Source: Pseudomonas sp. PICF141
GTDB taxonomy: Bacteria > Pseudomonadota > Gammaproteobacteria > Pseudomonadales > Pseudomonadaceae
DNA length: 64,000 nt
Assembly (NCBI RefSeq): GCF_002286815.1
Contig: NZ_MUNM01000040.1
Location: forward strand, 124,001-188,000
Reading direction: 5' to 3'
Shown one piece after another: positions 60,401 through 64,000 of this stretch. The notes under the pieces were generated by a model. The model saw only the letters and a list, made by a program, of their open reading frames with translations. It made no database searches and was not told the DNA's origin. A program made the position numbers and the translations under genes. Within the stretch, counting starts at the first letter, position 1; each line of letters begins with the position of its first letter.

Positions 60401-62011
60401 GACTGCCGACAGATAGCGATAGGTCTCAAAGTTGATCTGCAACCCGGCGCAGATCTGGTGCACAGTGGACTGGTCAGCCTCGGAACGAGGAATCACGGCA
60501 AACTCGACGTTGTCGATCCGCAATGGCTCGATATAAACCGACTGACTGTTGTACACCTGGTCAAAGTGAGAAAGTTCCTCGTTTTGCCCATACACCGACA
60601 GCACATCGATGAACACCGAAAAATCCCTGACCGAACACTGGTACTGCGCCCGTAGCTCCTGAAACAGTCCTATTGCACGCAACATGTTATCCGTCACCCA
60701 TACAGCGGTATTCGGGTGACCACGCCGTTCGGCATGATTGGCCGCCATCATCAGTTGGTCGGTTTCACTGCTGGCAAGCCTCAGCCAACGATCGAGCCGG
60801 CACTTGCGGTTGATCCGATCCATTCGGTGTTGATTTTCGTCATCGACATTCTGCAATTCAAAGGTATCCGCAGGGCCGGTACGAGCCAGGCCAATCGGCG
60901 GATTACGCTCTGCATGAATAAGCGGATCAAGCGCTCCATGAATAAATGCGGCGCCATAAACCGCTCCGCTCACCTCGACCTCTGGATTCACCAGCGCGGG
61001 AGCGTTTTCGGATAACAAGGGCATAAAATTGCCGAGCGCGAAGAGCGCCTCAACGCCCTGCTGATCCAACTGTGTGGCCAGATAAAAGACCCACAATTGC
61101 TTCAAATCCAACGGCCCTATGTAACCGAAATTATCCCTGTAAAAATCGCTCGGCATTCCAGGCTCGGGCTCGCCGGTGGTTGCCGAAAAATATCCGGGCT
61201 CCAGCAACAAAGCCTGCCGGACCGGTCCGAGTTCCAGGCTCAGGCGCATGGCAATGTCGGATTTGCTGCCCCGGGCGCTCGGATGGATGAAATACGGGGC
61301 ATCGGGGTCGACCAGGCGAAGGATGTCACCCAACGACTCATAGCCTGCAAGCTTGAGGACCGCTTCAATGCTTTGATAGGACTGGTCATGAGGAAGCCCG
61401 TTGGGATACCGGACGCGCCGTAATACCGCGTCAACGTCCTCTTCCCCCAAACGACTCTTTATCTGACTGGCCAATACCTGCGAAACAATCTCCATCGACG
61501 GCACAACGCGATCCACTGTCAGGTGGTCGATATAGGTTTGCCCCAGATCAGGCCGGCGCGTGTCCAGGAGCAATTTATCGCCCTGGCTGCCTGTGCTTTC
61601 CAGCTTACTCACCCATTCGCGAAGTTCGACCAGATAAGCCGTGGTGGAATAACTGGATTGAATCGAACCTTTGGGGCTGCACAACGCATAGTTTGGGGAG
61701 AACAATCTGGAATAAGTCGGCCCTTGCCTCAGCGCACGTAACGGAAACAGCGTTTGCCCTTCAGGCCGCAGAGCCTGCTCCCGAAAGGCACGGGCAATAA
61801 ACGTCGCCACGGCCCTGGCCCGGCTGTCCAGTCTGTGAGCCTCCTCTTGTTGCAACCCCAATATCCGCAAGCCTTCGACGCCCTGCTCGATCAAATCGAA
61901 GACGCTGGGATTTTTCTCTATGAAAGCCTTGAGATCAGCCAGCTCGAGGAACCGTCCTTCACCCAGAACAGTGTTCAGCAAGCGTTGAATGGGAGATTTC
62001 GATTCGATCAC
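57407..62011 (-). CDS. Tc toxin subunit A, N-terminal half with C-terminal Ig-like domains
   Basis: A 1534-residue protein. Residues about 1-1000 form the helical shell of Tc A subunits (VRP1/SpvA-type): the signature YALCSPKGSIQSSYSTTAYL, followed by the RRPDL motif and later LPHDQSYQSIEAVLKLAG, is clear. From about 1010 the character changes to four invasin-like Ig units (near 1010-1105, 1110-1208, 1212-1302 and 1305-1409), each with a TDxxG turn. A final beta module (1410-1534) is shared with the downstream 1061-residue protein. The start is a GTG with AGGAG nine bases upstream. Ninety bases separate its stop from the MDTLF start of the C-terminal half. Ig-like units may bind host receptors. 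Confidence 0.87.
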   Translation of the reverse strand: MIESKSPIQRLLNTVLGEGRFLELADLKAFIEKNPSVFDLIEQGVEGLRILGLQQEEAHRLDSRARAVATFIARAFREQALRPEGQTLFPLRALRQGPTYSRLFSPNYALCSPKGSIQSSYSTTAYLVELREWVSKLESTGSQGDKLLLDTRRPDLGQTYIDHLTVDRVVPSMEIVSQVLASQIKSRLGEEDVDAVLRRVRYPNGLPHDQSYQSIEAVLKLAGYESLGDILRLVDPDAPYFIHPSARGSKSDIAMRLSLELGPVRQALLLEPGYFSATTGEPEPGMPSDFYRDNFGYIGPLDLKQLWVFYLATQLDQQGVEALFALGNFMPLLSENAPALVNPEVEVSGAVYGAAFIHGALDPLIHAERNPPIGLARTGPADTFELQNVDDENQHRMDRINRKCRLDRWLRLASSETDQLMMAANHAERRGHPNTAVWVTDNMLRAIGLFQELRAQYQCSVRDFSVFIDVLSVYGQNEELSHFDQVYNSQSVYIEPLRIDNVEFAVIPRSEADQSTVHQICAGLQINFETYRYLSAVIADAFGYSIRMPRSLAVFSSFYRLVRLARLFGVTPVEATALLQALGGEVWIVELAGAPQVSSHVTGEETDVLSVIRALMSAVQWCKANDFSVLWLVQNIGPVSVPTVATEVQKHMLQRLREQAQPVLFLEVMLLEEGVYDPQEPGRWLTALAALIDVTGLVKSRYEETEADYLQWARKEIDLAVEDVIPDTETEERDYARTTILSVLLRVRAEQRSAVYEVLAVHLGLSSDRVARVLFWAEGSAFILLERALAGPENAKVKWTGPEPEPVEPFLKLLMELERRSRIVSRLALSAEMLDTLLTEEQYEWFSLESRYEISIKTLYYLVFYTKLLLLAQQPEAKVLDYLRQVNQLPEYLDPDPRRLVRDAAAEKLAQLFRFGIRHVLDCVAAVVPVDANGNPQINPVLRNLAQLDLLSRTQEMSGNGLDAATGFLLGALTPRAPESEFAQAAQRVLETLAKPQALKVAQQSGEVGQTVSTRCVVDTKHLIANLAHDYAEFECTVLDFYGEPLKGVPVHWTTTRGVLRETLTRTDAQGKTGVQLQAGSTMGVAHVAYRLDLREAVYAPAVVIGCHEESLAFPSELMSTLPREPVLAGGLGEVEVYAVLLDEFGNRAPGRLVVWRTTLGTIQPGETFTDSSGTTRVRLISQEEGEAQVSVTYPDTEVTAQFNGKVTFEDMPYLEAAPYAISAAVLGQPLSVQCRVVGLDGAPQVDETVLWWTSKDPARLSTISNQDGLCTLDLNSLTQGPLTVFVQHGADRPLSLDLPVAAAALIADYSADVRFPVAGATKPSLFWIDVREERSPAGLAVPNVPIEWQVDTVPAGGAGFPITTTIATDVDGRSVLPFLADTAGQYRITASVAFSADENRPFDVTVVEAINWRVTLESTVNDIAAQEVIVPGSGELKLYSGREYTLSISTSSSIIHGKKAALGWSSKPDYPSSSLLGLTFDPPLAQEYDISDQPKAWIITISGIRRGPFTLGLYVNELDEVLALDGSLSRAPS

Positions 62012-62108
62012 TTGGAATCGCTCCTGCGGGGTTCGTCAGATGAACGTCGTGGATGTCCATCACGCCAAAGTCATGATCCATTTGACATGGTTTTTTGATG
62101 CCGGATAA

Positions 62109-62124
62109 CTGTCAAAAATGACAG
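62109..62124. promoter_or_regulatory. Palindrome upstream of the TcA N-terminal gene
   Basis: CTGTCA-AAAA-TGACAG is a perfect 6-bp inverted repeat with a 4-base AT spacer, in the 189-base gap before the TcA N-terminal start. It looks like a site for a dimeric repressor or activator. It could instead be a small hairpin. No regulator was identified. Confidence 0.4.
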
Positions 62125-62200
62125 GTATTATCACCATTCGTCGGACACTCCCATCAGCCATGCAGGCCAGAGACAGCCCCTCAGCACGAGGGGCACGGTG

Positions 62201-64000
62201 TCACTCCACGATAAACGGCTCACTTATCAACTCTACGGAATCCGCTTCACCCTCGGTTTGCCACACCACTACACGGTGAAGACCGGGAGGCAGGCTTTTG
62301 CTGGACTGAACGCTCCAGCTTCCGTTGGCAACCAAACCAGTGGCCAGCACATCTCCTGGGTCGAAGTATGAAGCCACTCTGATTTGAGCGCCGCTGCGGC
62401 CGTGGCCGGCGAATGTCGGGGCAGCATCGACCCAGTCCTGACTGGCGGGCTGAGTCAGGCTGGGGGCGGCTGAGCGTGTCTTGATCGCGTGCATGGGAGA
62501 ATTGTCAGAACCGAATTCGCTCTTTTTCGCCTGCACCGACAGGCTGTAGCCCGTCCATTCGGCATTCCAGGTGAATTCGACAGACCAGGTACCCTCCGGC
62601 CTCACCTGCGTTGTTGCCAATAGATGAGGACCACTCCCCCCGCGTCGGTGAACCGACACCGTATCTCCCGGATACCCGAACCCGGACGCCATCACCTGAC
62701 TGGAGATCCGCTGCCCGTTAACCGGTGATTCCAGATAGGGAGCTGCTGGCACAAGGGTAAAGGGATGCTGAAAGATCTCCGAAGATTGCCCCTTGTACGT
62801 CTGGCTAACCAGTAGGGTTTTCTGGCCAACCTCCGTCAGCCTGGAAGGAACTTCCCAACTGCCATCGTCGCGCACCGGAATGTTGTCCGCCACCGGATCA
62901 GTGACCCCGGCAAGTTTCACCGTAATCAATGCGCCCGGAATCCCGCCTGTACCGCTGATCAGCCCCAAGCGGGGCAACCTGCCGTCCAATGCAGGTACCC
63001 CAACGCGTGGCGCCAGAATGACCACCTGAAAGTTACGATTATCACTGCGCGCAGAGAACTGATTATTGAAGGACTGCCTCACATAGACAGTACGCAGCCC
63101 GGTGGACAACTCGGCCTCCGGCGTCAGACTCCAGGATCCCGATGAAGAAAGCGTCTTGCTACCCAGCGCCTGATCCGATATGGCATCGTAAATTGTCAGC
63201 ACTGCGTCTTTGTAACCATCAGTGCCTTCGAAAGTGGGCTTAAGGCCGACCTCCTGATTGACCTCCGGTTGGGTGATCCCAAGTTTTGGCGTAGGGACAT
63301 TGAAAGCACCGTGGGCCTCCCCGGAAGTTTGCCCGCCGTAGGACTGTGTCACCGTGAACGTATGATTGCCGGGGGCGAACGGAATATCGCGCCTAAATGT
63401 CCAGGTGCCATTGGTACCGCTGACGGGATGATCGACCGTTGGCCGGTCGCTGTACCTAAGCTTGAGCGAGGCGCCTGGCCAACAGGTGCCGGTGATTCTG
63501 GGGCTGAAGCCCTCAGGGTCGGTCTTGGTAATCACCGGCAAGGGCGCCGGAATCACCAGGCTGACTGCCGTCGCCGGCCACCCGGAATTCAGTGTTTTGT
63601 ACAACTGCCGGATCACGATCGCGTAAGTGCCCGGCGCCCATCGCTCAGTCGCAGTGCTAGTCCAGCGGTTATTGCTCACGTTGACGATCGGAACGATGGG
63701 GGTCTGGGCGTGGTTGAGTCGCACCTCGACCTGCGCGGCCTGCGTTTGTTTTGCCCAAGTGTTTGCCATGCCCGAAAAGCTTGGCTTCTGGTCGGTTACG
63801 GTGATCGGTACAGTGAGCGTCGGCTTGGGTACGATGACGGAAAACGTACGAACATTTGACCAGAGCGAGAGCATGTTACTGATGCTCTGGCGAACCTTAA
63901 AAGCATACACCCCTGGTGTCAGCGCGCTTCGCGGACTGACTGACCATGAATTACCGGTCACGGTCACGCTACCGAGATCCTCTTCCGTTTCATCCGAGAG
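62201..64000 (-). CDS. Tandem Ig-like repeat protein (N-terminus outside window)
   Basis: The frame is open to the right edge of the window, so at least 599 C-terminal residues are seen. They consist of six full and one partial repeat of about 85-95 residues. Each repeat has a pattern of P-x-F/I-x-G near its start, a GxW segment (GTWTF, GSWSL, GSWEV, GTWSV, GSWSV), a G-x-[HRYK]-T turn and a late [VR]Q motif followed by S. This is typical of bacterial Ig-like adhesin or toxin-stalk domains. No membrane anchor, sorting signal or beta-barrel is present at the C-terminus. It is the upstream neighbour of the TcA genes on the same strand, 189 bases away. Function is unknown; a binding or spacer role is inferred. 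Confidence 0.75.
   Translation of the reverse strand, partial: LSDETEEDLGSVTVTGNSWSVSPRSALTPGVYAFKVRQSISNMLSLWSNVRTFSVIVPKPTLTVPITVTDQKPSFSGMANTWAKQTQAAQVEVRLNHAQTPIVPIVNVSNNRWTSTATERWAPGTYAIVIRQLYKTLNSGWPATAVSLVIPAPLPVITKTDPEGFSPRITGTCWPGASLKLRYSDRPTVDHPVSGTNGTWTFRRDIPFAPGNHTFTVTQSYGGQTSGEAHGAFNVPTPKLGITQPEVNQEVGLKPTFEGTDGYKDAVLTIYDAISDQALGSKTLSSSGSWSLTPEAELSTGLRTVYVRQSFNNQFSARSDNRNFQVVILAPRVGVPALDGRLPRLGLISGTGGIPGALITVKLAGVTDPVADNIPVRDDGSWEVPSRLTEVGQKTLLVSQTYKGQSSEIFQHPFTLVPAAPYLESPVNGQRISSQVMASGFGYPGDTVSVHRRGGSGPHLLATTQVRPEGTWSVEFTWNAEWTGYSLSVQAKKSEFGSDNSPMHAIKTRSAAPSLTQPASQDWVDAAPTFAGHGRSGAQIRVASYFDPGDVLATGLVANGSWSVQSSKSLPPGLHRVVVWQTEGEADSVELISEPFIVE

Noticed and set aside
49633..64000. 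The large-protein cluster as a prophage or phage tail locus
   Set aside because: No integrase, capsid, terminase or lysis genes; the TcA signatures explain the two central genes better.

Overview
The window is chromosomal DNA of a fluorescent Pseudomonas, most like the P. fluorescens group. The evidence is gene content and order: tol-pal next to ruvCAB, aspS, an OprD porin, queC/queE and a tRNA-Lys; argJ next to secA; and purU next to mvaT and sbcB. P. fluorescens-type REP inverted repeats are scattered between genes, codon use is G+C-rich, and the chemoreceptor closely resembles PctA. No integrase, transposase, CRISPR array or rRNA was seen. One tRNA is present.

Layout. (1) 1-3,350: the 3' part of gcvT, a cold-shock gene, an RDD membrane protein and nadA. 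(2) 3,600-18,500, almost all on the minus strand: tRNA-Lys, queC-queE, cpoB-pal-tolB-tolA-tolR-tolQ-ybgC (envelope constriction and outer-membrane integrity), ruvB-ruvA-ruvC (Holliday junction processing), yebC, aspS, an FmdB zinc ribbon, a ribbon-helix-helix protein, a membrane-anchored cold-shock-domain protein, slyX and a HIT protein. (3) 19,400-26,100: oprD, mscS, yajQ, a panE-like reductase, and an orphan sensor kinase coupled to a cobalamin adenosyltransferase. (4) 26,100-34,000: a MutT-ThiE fusion, the remnant of a deleted glutathione S-transferase gene, argJ, secA, dciA and a HerA-like ATPase. (5) 34,000-42,600: an amino-acid type chemoreceptor, a three-gene glycosyltransferase / deacetylase / membrane-flippase-like operon, purU, mvaT and sbcB. 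(6) 42,700-49,620: an RDD-SpoIIM-DUF4129-DUF4350-MoxR-DUF58 operon.

(7) 49,633-64,000 is the accessory region and the most interesting part. Four very large minus-strand genes lie in a row with short gaps. The two central genes encode the N-terminal and C-terminal halves of a Tc (toxin complex) A subunit, the pentameric translocation pore of insecticidal Tc toxins. The N-terminal half carries several immunoglobulin-like domains at its C-terminus. The downstream gene encodes a 1061-residue all-beta protein that re-uses the same beta module. The upstream gene runs off the window and encodes a string of about 90-residue Ig-like repeats. No TcB or TcC/Rhs partner is visible inside the window. I interpret the set as a split-TcA toxin locus with detachable or extended Ig-like receptor-binding parts.

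Limits: all calls come from reading the sequence and from remembered family features. No database search or computation was possible.
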